Of a stretch of DNA of 64,000 nucleotides, positions 35,119 through 45,200 are shown in pieces. The notes beneath the pieces are model-generated. The model saw only the letters and a program-made list of their open reading frames with translations, had not been told where the DNA came from and made no database searches. Position 1 is the stretch's first letter; each line of letters begins with the position of its first letter. The position numbers and the translations under genes were made by a program. Source of the DNA: Prostheceraeus crozeri (lineage: Eukaryota; Platyhelminthes; Polycladida; Euryleptidae); assembly GCA_907163375.1 (NCBI GenBank), contig CAJQUW010008587.1:171525-235524 (forward strand), written 5' to 3'.

Positions 35119-35127
35119 TATATAAAG
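35119..35127 (+). promoter_or_regulatory. TATA box of the secreted-protein gene
   Basis: TATATAAAG, 86 bp before the ATG at 35205. A start site about 30 bp downstream would fall near 35150 (ttactcataag), giving a 5' leader of about 55 bases. Confidence 0.6.
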
Positions 35128-35204
35128 TGTTCTGCCTGCATCTTACTCATAAGTCATCCAGCTTGTGTTATTAAGTGAGTTGTCATTCAATTCTCCAGAA
35201 GAAG

Positions 35205-35792
35205 ATGTCGTCAATTGCTTTCGTGTCGAGAATGGTCTTCTTCTTCGCGCTCATTTTCATGATTTTGTCAAGACCGTCGAAATCAACGATATTGGAACGG
35301 GAGGAAAACTGCATTCGAACTCTTTACACACTCGATCAAGCCAAGAAGCTGATGGGGCGCATGATGAACGAATCAGAACTCCGTCCACAGCACACCTCCT
35401 TGGAGAACTTTACCATCACGTTACAAGGATCCTTCGATGTGTTTGGATGGCGATCAGCATGCTCTCCTCGCAATGAATCCATCCACCAATTATGTCCCGA
35501 ACGCCTGTGGTTCAACATCCACTTGGCCAGAGATCCCCCAGTGATATTGGAGAGTTCCTGCGCTGACTCAAGTCTAGGCGGACATAACCTCTGCGGACTA
35601 GTTAAAGGCGTGACCCGCTTCAAATGTGGAGATCAACTTGGTCTTGTGGCGGTCACGGAGCGTGTTTGCAGGAGAAGAGGTCTGACTACAACAGAAGAAT
35701 TGAAACAATACTTTCTTCAGACGAAGGAGGGTTGTGGAGTGAAATGTCGTCAACACGGCTGTGCACGACCATCCAATGCCTCAAGAAGGTAG
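35205..35792 (+). CDS. Secreted Cys-rich protein, possibly IL-17-like cytokine
   Basis: Single-exon frame of 195 residues. The ATG at 35205 is preferred because the frame has no earlier ATG and a signal peptide follows at once: MSSIAFVSRM and a hydrophobic core at residues 11-21, with cleavage probably near 25-28. The mature part has ten cysteines (36, 86, 97, 119, 130, 141, 155, 177, 181, 186) and four N-glycosylation sequons (55, 68, 90, 191). The block around residues 82-131 (WRSAC..., then ARDPPVILESSC) resembles the IL-17 pattern RSxCPW..R.P..I.EA.C, and EGCGVKC resembles its late VGCxC motif. The similarity is weak and the spacing is not canonical; another cystine-rich ligand is possible. 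A TATA box precedes it. No poly(A) signal was recognised within ~200 bp. Confidence 0.55.
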   Translation: MSSIAFVSRMVFFFALIFMILSRPSKSTILEREENCIRTLYTLDQAKKLMGRMMNESELRPQHTSLENFTITLQGSFDVFGWRSACSPRNESIHQLCPERLWFNIHLARDPPVILESSCADSSLGGHNLCGLVKGVTRFKCGDQLGLVAVTERVCRRRGLTTTEELKQYFLQTKEGCGVKCRQHGCARPSNASRR

Positions 35793-35929
35793 CAAGGAGA
35801 ACGAACTATTGAATCTCTTGGTGACTTGGTCACTGTATGATCTCAATTCTGTAATTATGTTTCAAATCACATTCGCGGCAGTCATTCCTGAACAGAACTT
35901 TTTGTACATTCAGTAGCCTACTGTTTTCA

Positions 35930-36122
35930 TTGTAAAATATATCACATACGTGATGAATCTGTTTTCCTTATCCAAACTACCTCATGAGAGGAACATAAGG
36001 TAAAGAGGGTGAGAACGTTTATACAACATGAATTAAAAGGAAAATTCGACAACATTGAAATAGCTTTCTGTAGAAACCGATAGTTAATGCATCGATCTAC
36101 GATAATATTTTCAAATATTCAG
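35930..36122 (+). repeat. Interspersed repeat, copy 2
   Basis: Homologous to 27530-27730, starting about 140 bp after the stop of the secreted-protein gene. It may form part of that gene's 3' untranslated region. Confidence 0.6.
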
Positions 36123-36445
36123 AATTATTTTATGACAGAATAATAGCCAAAAACTGTATAAATTGATATAAATGCCTTGAAAAAATTTTAAATCGCCAAA
36201 ATTTCGCCGTCACAGCCTGCGTCAGGGATACAAAGGAAGAGAAAAACATAAGACATGGAAATATGAAATTCAAAAGGAGTGCATTCAGTCACAGAGATAT
36301 AAAATCCCGAAGTCCTCACTTCATGTCTTGAGGTGAACATTTTGTAAACAATGCAAAATCTATGTCCAACATTGAGTTTAAGAGATAGAAGTGAGGGCCC
36401 CTGGATGTCACATTTTTCTGATATTTCCATAATTGGGCCAAACCA

Positions 36446-37723
36446 CGGTGACGCTCGCTACATTTGATAGCAAAACTCGATCGAAAACCAACATTCTCTA
36501 TGATACGATATTCTTTTTGAATATTCTGAAGATACAGTTTGATGTAATACGACATCGACCTTTTACACACAAAATATCAAGTTCATTCTATCTCTACATT
36601 TGTGTACAGAGATCATTTAATATGGTAACGCTCGCGACAGAGATACGAGTAAATATTTCATTAAAGATTTTTTGAGATTGCATTGATACTTTATCTAAAC
36701 TACAGAAGCTGTTGTCTCAAAAACGAAGTGATGGATAAATAATGAATATGTGATGATTTCTTCATGTTTGAATAGATTACTGAAAGCACCGATTACGAGA
36801 TTTCAATCAATCTTGACGGTAACGCTCGCGACATGGCGTAGTAGCGCTCGCGACATTATCGAATAAAATTACCGATAACATAAATTTTTTATGTTATTAT
36901 GAATTTGTCATCACAGAAAATAGTAATAATGAAATCTTCAACGATTGAACGATTAGTTTAGAAACAGCACACCAAACATTTTATTTGTACCGGAATCGTA
37001 ACACAGAAGTTAAGCATATAAATGCAAGATGAACGTCAACATCGGAGAACTTACTATATCTTGCGTAGCCATAGCCATGAATCATGAACAAGCTTTAGTC
37101 ACTTGAGGAAGAAACTTCCCTTACCTCAACGAGTCTTTCTCTGACTTAGGACAGGAAATGGAACTTCTTAAGTCGCTGTACATATACTTACCCCTCCCCA
37201 CTTTTGTCATTGTACTTAGGCCTACAAGGTCATGATGTAGGCACATGAATTAATTTTGTCTGTGTTGTGGGTTAAACAATTTCAATAAAGGATTGAGCGT
37301 ATTAATGAATCCCAAATATAGTCCAGATTGGTATTGCTATATTAATTTCAATAACAAATAGAACCAGGTAATTGCAATTAGGCAAGCAATTATACTATTG
37401 TACAGCAATTTACAGTTGTCTGTAATTAATTACACTTTCTGAGTAATAGGCACAATCTGATATAGGCCTACTTGTAATATCGAATCAGATTGACAAATAT
37501 TGATTCTCGAGATTAAATTCACTAGGTGTATGTCATGGCAACGCTCGAGACATACATTAAATTTATTTTCTACTAAGAAGTAGACTTAGAATAATTTTGT
37601 TGATTATCACACTGATTAGCATTCATGGAAAGTCGATAATTTTTTGCCAGTATAAGCTGGCTAATCATTCTTGTCTCCGAGGAAAAAAGCTTTTTCAATA
37701 TTTTGGGAAACGCTCGCGACATT
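36446..37723 (+). repeat. Dispersed GGTAACGCTCGCGACAT motif cluster
   Basis: Six copies, all in the same orientation, in 1.3 kb of otherwise AT-rich DNA: ggtgacgctcgctacatt (~36447), ggtaacgctcgcgacaga (36624), ggtaacgctcgcgacatg (36818), gtagcgctcgcgacatta (36841), ggcaacgctcgagacata (37537) and gggaaacgctcgcgacat (37705). The spacings are irregular (about 180, 195, 23, 700 and 170 bp), so it is not a tandem array. The core tolerates only a few changes. Its role is unknown. Confidence 0.75.
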
Positions 37724-38947
37724 CTAATGTAGAAATTTAATATTTCCTAAAGAGTCATAGCTAACTTTGACAGAAAGTCGTCTTTCAAATACATTGACTA
37801 ACGTGAAATTTTCTAACATCACAAACGATTTTTCAACTTAATATTGACATTCTCATGTACAAAATGCATTGAAGCACACAGTTCATAAAATAGGGGCATA
37901 ATTGAAACTTATATAATAGTTTTTAGGCTACCCTTTGTCATCTATGCAGACATACTTCAGCTCTTTAGCTAGCATAGGTCTGAACTTTAGACTATGTAGT
38001 ATATCATGGTTATCGGCATAATTCGTCAAAAACTGGTTTGAAATTTGCATCAGTGCAACCAACTCGTGGTTTGACCCAATTTAATTCATTGCCTCTTGAT
38101 TTTCATATTTCCATATCTTCCTAGCCTTGCTCTTCTTCTTGTATCCCGAAATATTGGAGATTTTAACAAATAAATGACACCTTAATGGCATCTCATGTCA
38201 TTTTAAAAAAATGGGAACAAACCTGAATAGTTGCCATTTCATCGAATATCAATGATCATCATCAGTTATAGTTCACATCCTCCAACATCGACACAATTCC
38301 CTATTTCATTGGTATGTAACTAAGACATAAGGCATTCAATCCTCGGCCTATAATATACAACCAATTGCTATTTTAATTTACATCTTCTGATAAGAGATTT
38401 TAACACATCTAGACAGTGCAAGAGAATCCCTCTACGAGGATGAGCATTGCCGAAAGTGGGCTATTAACAACGCTCAGTCCTAACTAAACATTCTGTTTGA
38501 ATACGCCCCTTATCTAATTGATAAGTCGCCTGATATTTGGATTTATAAAACGTCTTAGAAGTGGCATGCGCAAATACGCATGTCGCATTCATGAGGACAT
38601 TTTTGGCGGTAAATGCCACCGAACCACTTGAAGCCTCGCTCATCTATTTGCTAGTGTGTAGGTTGGTGTTAACTAGTCTTCAGGCATGGCCTCTTATCGT
38701 CATATTTGAAAATGTTGCTTCTTATTCGATCATCATGCTAAATTAGTAGACTTTTTAATGGACATTTAGTGGACAAATTAGTAGACATTTAGTGGCATGC
38801 AGCATCGATCAAATTATCATATCATCATCGCAATTCTTTCTACATTTATGCTAGAAAATTATGCAATCGAATGTTTCCAGTCAAGTTGCGAAATTGCCTT
38901 ATCAAATTGCTGGTTGGGTCGTACAATGACCAATGGCAATAGGTCTA
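37724..38947. other. No gene seen
   Basis: Unassigned. The segment about 38700-38860 shares words with 44930-45000 and 46749-46803 (for example aaaatgttgct, ttattcgatc and atcatcatcgcaattttc-like), suggesting pieces of one old dispersed repeat. Confidence 0.4.
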
Positions 38948-40729
38948 CAGGGTGTCGAAAGATTTTCGATCTTTATTTTCCCGAGTTCCTCAAGGGTCTT
39001 CCCGGGTAGCAGCAATTTTCAAGCATCGAATTTGCTTGACACTGAGTGATAAATGTCAAAAGTCAACTATGGATTAGCATCTTCATCGATGTCCAAGCCC
39101 ATGTTATTAAAATGGAGATCAGCTAATATTAAACCCAGTGCTATTTTATTGAAACAATACTTTTCACAATGAGCCTATGCCTACGTGTGAATTATGTTTG
39201 TTCAAGTGAGATGCTGACTACACGACCATGACAGACTTAATTTCATGTAGTTTGTATTTGTAATTCAGCCGGCAATCATTTAAGCTTTCTTTTCAGCAAA
39301 TTGAGGAAAAACAGTTTTTCAATTCTCGAATCGTCACATGCATGAATATCATGTGGAGATGGAATATGATGAATACCGAGATGGAAATGGTGACGGTATT
39401 TTGGCATACTATCGTACTTGCTTCACAACGTCATCATGTTCATACTTCCTACCAAGCCTGTACAATTGAAAAAGCAAACTTCTGAGGTCTGTACTTCCGT
39501 ATAGTCCGTAATTTTGTTTCTTTGTCTTTATTTATAGAGCAGATGTGTTATTATTTTTCACTGTAATAACTTTATTATGAAATTTAATGTATAAATTTTA
39601 AAATATAGATTTAATATAAATAAAGTTTAATTCATTAAACTTTAATGCATCATGACATACAAATAAAGCAATTATGTTGTCATTATCATCATCCCATTTC
39701 CATCATTGATTAATTTAGGACGATTCCGTATTCCTGGCAAAGCAGATGATTGATCCGATAGAAATTATCCAATTGGACACACATTCAGCCAACTGATATC
39801 AAAATTTAGGCAAAATCCGGAAGATTGACACCTGTAACGACGATTTTGATCATCATGGCGTATTTCTGTTGACAAGATGCCCAAAATTGTTTTATTTATC
39901 ATTCGTGTGATTTATATTTTCTGGCCTTCACATTGTGGAGCTATGAATAATCAGTCCCACAGAATTAGACAGGTCGTCTCTTCTTCCGTTTGACTAGAAA
40001 GGAAGCATTACATGTAACGTTATTGAAATGGCACAATCTCCTGACTAAATACCATAGCATTCGAACAATGAGCAGCCAGTTCAACATTAAACACGCCAAA
40101 TTGTGCGAAGTTTCGGTGACTGTTATCATGGACGTCTAAATAACAATGATAGCCAGACGTCCATGTTGTTATCAAACGGATCACACGGCAAAGAGACACA
40201 GACGATGTCAAGTTCTACAGAGAAGTTTGTGAACGTTTCTTCATGCGCCTGCTAACCTTTTTAACAATGATCGGAACGCCCAACATCATCGAGAAAACTT
40301 TTGCGCAATTATCTGAATTCTTCGAATCGGAAGGAATCGTGGCAATTGGAGCATTTTGAAGGAATTCACAGCAATCCGCAAGCGACGCACGACTGCTTTT
40401 CCTATCTCTGCAAGGTATTGAAAATTTCTTTTTGCCAACTTATTAAGTTCCTGCATGTGCCATCTGTTTGAATCAGTTTGCACTTCTAGCTAAGTGATAC
40501 GATTAAACAATCTAATTCTGTGATCAGTCCTCATCAATAACTTGTTATGTTTCACAGTTTAGTTATAAATTACTGCTCTAACTATGAAATGAAATCTTTT
40601 GCCGGCATCCAACTTTTTGCTTTGCAAGCTAACCAGGAATTATTCAAATTTCCCGGTTCATGACCATTTTCAAGGGTTTTCTAATAGCCTTTTGGATTTC
40701 CCGACTTTTCACGGATTGTCAACACCCTG
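38948..40729. mobile_element. CAGGGTGT-ended DNA element, TA-flanked
   Basis: The left end is CAGGGTGTCGAAAGATT and the right end, reverse complemented, CAGGGTGTTGACAATCC. A TA lies directly outside each end (38946-38947 and 40730-40731), fitting Tc1/mariner-like target choice. Only the outer ~12 bp are well matched, with looser GGAAA/CCCGGG similarity inside. No transposase was recognised. It is interrupted by a hAT-type MITE at 39958-40522. Confidence 0.5.
39958..40522 (+). mobile_element. hAT-type MITE family B, copy 2 (8-bp target duplication)
   Basis: A perfect 8-bp duplication ATCAGTCC lies at 39950-39957 and 40523-40530. The termini CACAGAATTAGACAGG and CACAGAATTAGATTG (reverse complement) form inverted repeats. 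It is 565 bp and in opposite orientation to copy 1 at 28261-28786. It contains an extra small hairpin at about 40131-40169 (gacgtctaaataacaatgat .. agacgtc). This copy defines the exact ends of the family. Confidence 0.9.
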
Positions 40730-41594
40730 TAATATCATCGCTCTTTTCCTTCGTGTGTAGAAATAAAAACGTGTGATTTCAAGTATAATTCATAAAACTT
40801 TTATAAACAAATAACGTTGTTGACATTGCCCAAGGGAGATTAGTAAACAAGTGTAAAAATCGTCTGGAACTCAAATGAAAATAATCAATTTTCCAATAAA
40901 ATCAGGGAACACAATTTCGAAACAAGATACAGAAAAGTTACGCACTCGTTGATTTGATTACAAAGTCATCGACTCAAAAAATGTCATGTTTACTTTCATT
41001 GAGCTTAAATACGCTAAATATTCTTAGCCTGTCTTTCACAATTCATGAGAAATACTAAGAGCAAGCAAATTTTAGCATGGCTGTCCGAAAATACAGGAAA
41101 TCAAATGATATTTATGATGAAAATTACTTTCTCGACACTGCCGTATCCAAGACTGCTGCACCGCAAAGCTTGTGCTAGCAAGTGATGGGTTGCCCGACAG
41201 AATTAGAGTCAACGAGTTCCGGTTCAACGGCTAAACAATCTTATTTTGTGGATGAGCAAGTAGGGTTTACCGCGTAGGCTACTTCATAATTTCTTCTCCT
41301 GGTACATAAATTACTATTTGATATCTTGCGCTTTTATAATCGGATAATTTGACCACCACTGAAATCCTTCTTAATAAACAAATGATGAATCAGTGACTTT
41401 GTCTTCAATACAGACAATAATATTGATAAAAACAGCTCAGAATTTTCTATCACAAAACAAGAAATTTACACATCAAAGGCAATGTAAACACTTCACAAAA
41501 AAACAACAGCTCTCCAACAAACATACAGGCGAAATGCAAGGCTGATGAGCAGGGCGATACCCATCTGGAAGTAGATTGAAAATTCACAGTCCGG

Positions 41595-42284
41595 CTAGCG
41601 ATATTCTTTCAGAACGCCACCTACAGTCCCATTACAAGGTTTCTGGTCTACGGGATTACCCAAACTTTCCTGATGATCAATTTTCCTGCTCCGCAATTCC
41701 ATCAATGATGAAGTCAGCTCAGCCTCAGTCAAACAAACCCACTCTCCATGTCCCATATGCATTATGATGTGCTTCCGACCCCCGATATTGAGATATTGGC
41801 GAGTGTAGACGGAGACCAAGGCAGTAAGGTCTCGAACTTCGTCTCTGCGGCTCTCCGCAGATAAGGGAAGCGGAGCAATCGGTGAAGCAGCTGCACTGGA
41901 GGTCATTCCACCATTTGCAGCGATGGAGAGAAGGTTCTGAGCCAATGCATTGATCACATTCCTTGAGATTTCGTTGTATTCAGGACCAACGGAGCCGTTG
42001 GTGGAAGTAACTGGATAGGCGGATGAAAGAGGCATGATGGGCGGATTCGTGTAGAGGCTGTTCATCGGCTGACTGGCTGGGAAAGACATTTTGGCAGGTG
42101 AAATATCAACATGAGGCTTGGAAGACGGTCGCGGTACTGAGGTTGATATTGAAGGTACGGGTGGATAAAAAGGAAGTTTGACAGATGAGGGAGGCATCGA
42201 GGAGGGAGCTGACATGTCAATTGGCGATGATGCAAGCTGCTTGAGGACCTCAGTGACTTTCTCGAACCCAGAAGTGTTGGCAGG
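41595..42284 (-). CDS. Pax terminal exon e: Ser/Pro region and C-terminal block
   Basis: The acceptor gtttcctttcag leads into [20 protein letters not shown], in phase with exon d. The TAG stop is at 41595-41597. It gives 229 residues. The first half is rich in Ser, Pro and Met ([19 protein letters not shown]), like a transactivation region. The second half ([20 protein letters not shown], then [20 protein letters not shown] and [20 protein letters not shown]) looks folded rather than disordered and matches no Pax C-terminus that I know. Confidence 0.88.
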   Translation of the reverse strand, partial: PANTSGFEKVTEVLKQLASSPIDMSAPSSMPPSSVKLPFYPPVPSISTSVPRPSSKPHVDISPAKMSFPASQPMNSLYTNPPIMPLSSAYPVTSTNGSVGPEYNEISRNVINALAQNLLSIAANGGMTSSAAASPIAPLPLSAESRRDEVRDLTALVSVYTRQYLNIGGRKHIIMHMGHGEWVCLTEAELTSSLMELRSRKIDHQESLGNPVDQKPCNGTVGGVLKEYR

Positions 42285-45200
42285 CTGAAAGGAAACACAG
42301 AAAGTTAAAGAAACTGATTTAAATGCTTTCTAACTGTGTTATGCGGTCTCATCAGTCTACTATCTATGGTCCGTTCATTTGAGGAAACGTGAGACGTCAG
42401 ACCGATACGCATTTCTATCACATTCAAAGATTTACAATGATTAACAGATTGCTCGTTGAAGGTGGACTGTTGTATTCGCGCATTAGACAGAACGACCGAT
42501 CGCATGAAGGTACACTTCACTGTGAACATGAAACTGCACATACATGCATGGATGACATGACACGAGTTACACTCAAATGAAAAGAAATGAAAGGACGAAT
42601 GTTACGTACTGCGATTCATAGAAATATAGGTAAATAACAGAATCCATCACTAAGTCATATAATAGGTTATTTGTGATATTACTAATAAATATAAAACGGT
42701 AGAATGAGAAAGCGAGAATAACGAATTTCAGCATGAGAGAATGTTAATGGAGAATGATGAACTAAATCAGCAAAGCATACTGCACATCACGACATGGACA
42801 AGATAAATTTGTAATTTCTAATTCCATGGAGTGACACCCCAAAATCAATCAGACGGGTGCCTGGATTAGAATCACTTTTGAAGATCAGTTGATCAGTCGA
42901 ATAATTGCAAGTCGAATACTTGCAATAAATTGATCGTTGAAGTCAACACAGTAACATCTTCCATTTGAAGCAAATATCTTGAAATCAATCTCTTGGCAAT
43001 GTGATTTTCCTTACAATCCAGGAATATACAGATTGTTTCATAAAAAATGGATCACTCTTAAACATCGCTTTAACTTCAACTTTGTCTAACTCCGCCAAAC
43101 TTGAACGAATTTCTCTGAAATTTGGAAGATATGTCAGTTGTGCTTACTAATATCATTGTTGGAAATTTCAAGCATGAATATTGAGTTGTTTTCCTGTTAT
43201 AGATTAAAAAAATAGTAGATAATTTGATCTTCATTTAGCTTATAAAATTACATTTGTTTCCTTTGTTATGTAATATGTTGTTCTACAAGCCAAAAGCTAT
43301 CAAGCAAAACAAAAATAAAGAAAATCGGTCAATCAGAGCCAGTATAGCACCATTATTCATCAACAATAATGTAACTGCTGCATGTGATTAACTGGACTTC
43401 ATGTTCCATAGCTTCCTGACTTCGTTGCGGTGGTGTTGGCAGCACTCCTGATTGCTTTCATCTAGAAATCTATCTCTTACCGGTTGAAAACAATAGAAAG
43501 CACAAATGAACAATAACGAGATCACATTCACAAAAGGCAAAGTGTCAGCCTTGCCAGAATTAGGGTTTTCTTTGCGAGCTACAAGCAAGCGACTAAATGT
43601 CCCTTACACAAATGTGCATCGATGGCATAATGATGATTTTCGACTCTGTCGCAAAGAGGGCTCTGGCCGTCCACGCAAAACATCCAAACGTAGAGACCGC
43701 CTAATTTTGAGATTTGTTAAAGTTGATCCAAGTCTCTCGTTAACTGAGATGGCTGCACTAGTCTCGTCTATTTCTAAGACCACTATTCGTAGAAGACTTA
43801 TTGAGTCGAATTTCAAGAGCTGTAAGAGGCCCTCTCAGATCGAATTATCAGATCAGCATACAAAAAGACGTCTCAGATGGGCAATGAGTCATTGTCACTG
43901 GCGAAATCAATGGGATCGGGTTGTCTGGTCTGATGAGGCATCAGTCCGTCGGAAGGATAGTGATGGTCGATTGAGATTATGGATAAAATCTGATCAGGAA
44001 ATTCCGAGACATTTACATCGTCCCCGGGTACAAGGTGGTGCGACTCTACTGATTTGGGCTGGCATTTGGACCAATGGCCGCTCTGAACTTCACATACAGC
44101 AAGGAACCATGAATTCTGAACGCTATGTGAATGTTTTACGAATGAACATTGGCCAAATGGCAGATCAACTTGGTGATCCATCGACTTGGTTATTTATGGA
44201 TGATAATGCTACGTGTCACAGGAGTAGTAGAGTCAACTTATCCAAGTCTCAATTAGGGCTTAGGACATTATCTTGGCCAGCTCGTTCTCCTGATCTGAAT
44301 CCCATAGAAAATGTATGGAGTATTCTAAAACGTAACGTTCGTCGTTCACTGCTACCTACAGATGGCGTATCACAACTTACGTCACTGTTAAAAAGAGAGT
44401 GGAGAAAGTTAGATCAGTCAAAAATCAACGATATCATCGAATCAATGCCTAGACGAATTGGTAATGTCATTGACAATAAGGGTAGGGCCACAAAATATTA
44501 GCTTCTTAAGAACCGTTACTGTATCATAGCTTATCAGATTATATAAGGACATTTAAATATATTAGGGACATGAAATAACATGAAAAATGCTCTCTGTATC
44601 ATACTTATGTTTTATTTAGTCAAATTTTAGGATGATCCACTTTTTATGAAACGGACTGTACTTTAACTCGGTGGGAGGCGGCTAATTACCTGATAAGTGA
44701 ATAATTAACCTCTCTTATCATGATGATACACTGACATTATTTATACCAACAGTTGAAGCACTGGCGATGAACCGGATGTCCATTCAGGTTAGACGATTGA
44801 TATCACCAGAAGTTCAACCGGCTACTTGACGAGATGTTAACAGCACATCATCATTTTTCGCTCTTCTTATAAAGTGCATAAAATATAAGATAAATTCAAA
44901 GAAATGTTCTAGCATCCTGTTATAGCCCATGATACAGCCGAATATTTAAAAATGTTGCTCCTCATTCGATCGAAGTTTCCCGATCATATACAACACCTTG
45001 TTAAACCAAATACAGGGTGAGTTTTTAGTAACGCAATGTTTGACATGATCAGTAAATCGACCCATCCCAACAATGCTGATGAAATTTGCCGTCACATTGC
45101 TCTATATGCATTGGGATTTATGATACTGCATTGTTATTCTGTTAAACTGATGAAATGTCGCGCTTGTCGACGGAAGATAGAATCCTTATAATTCAGTTGT

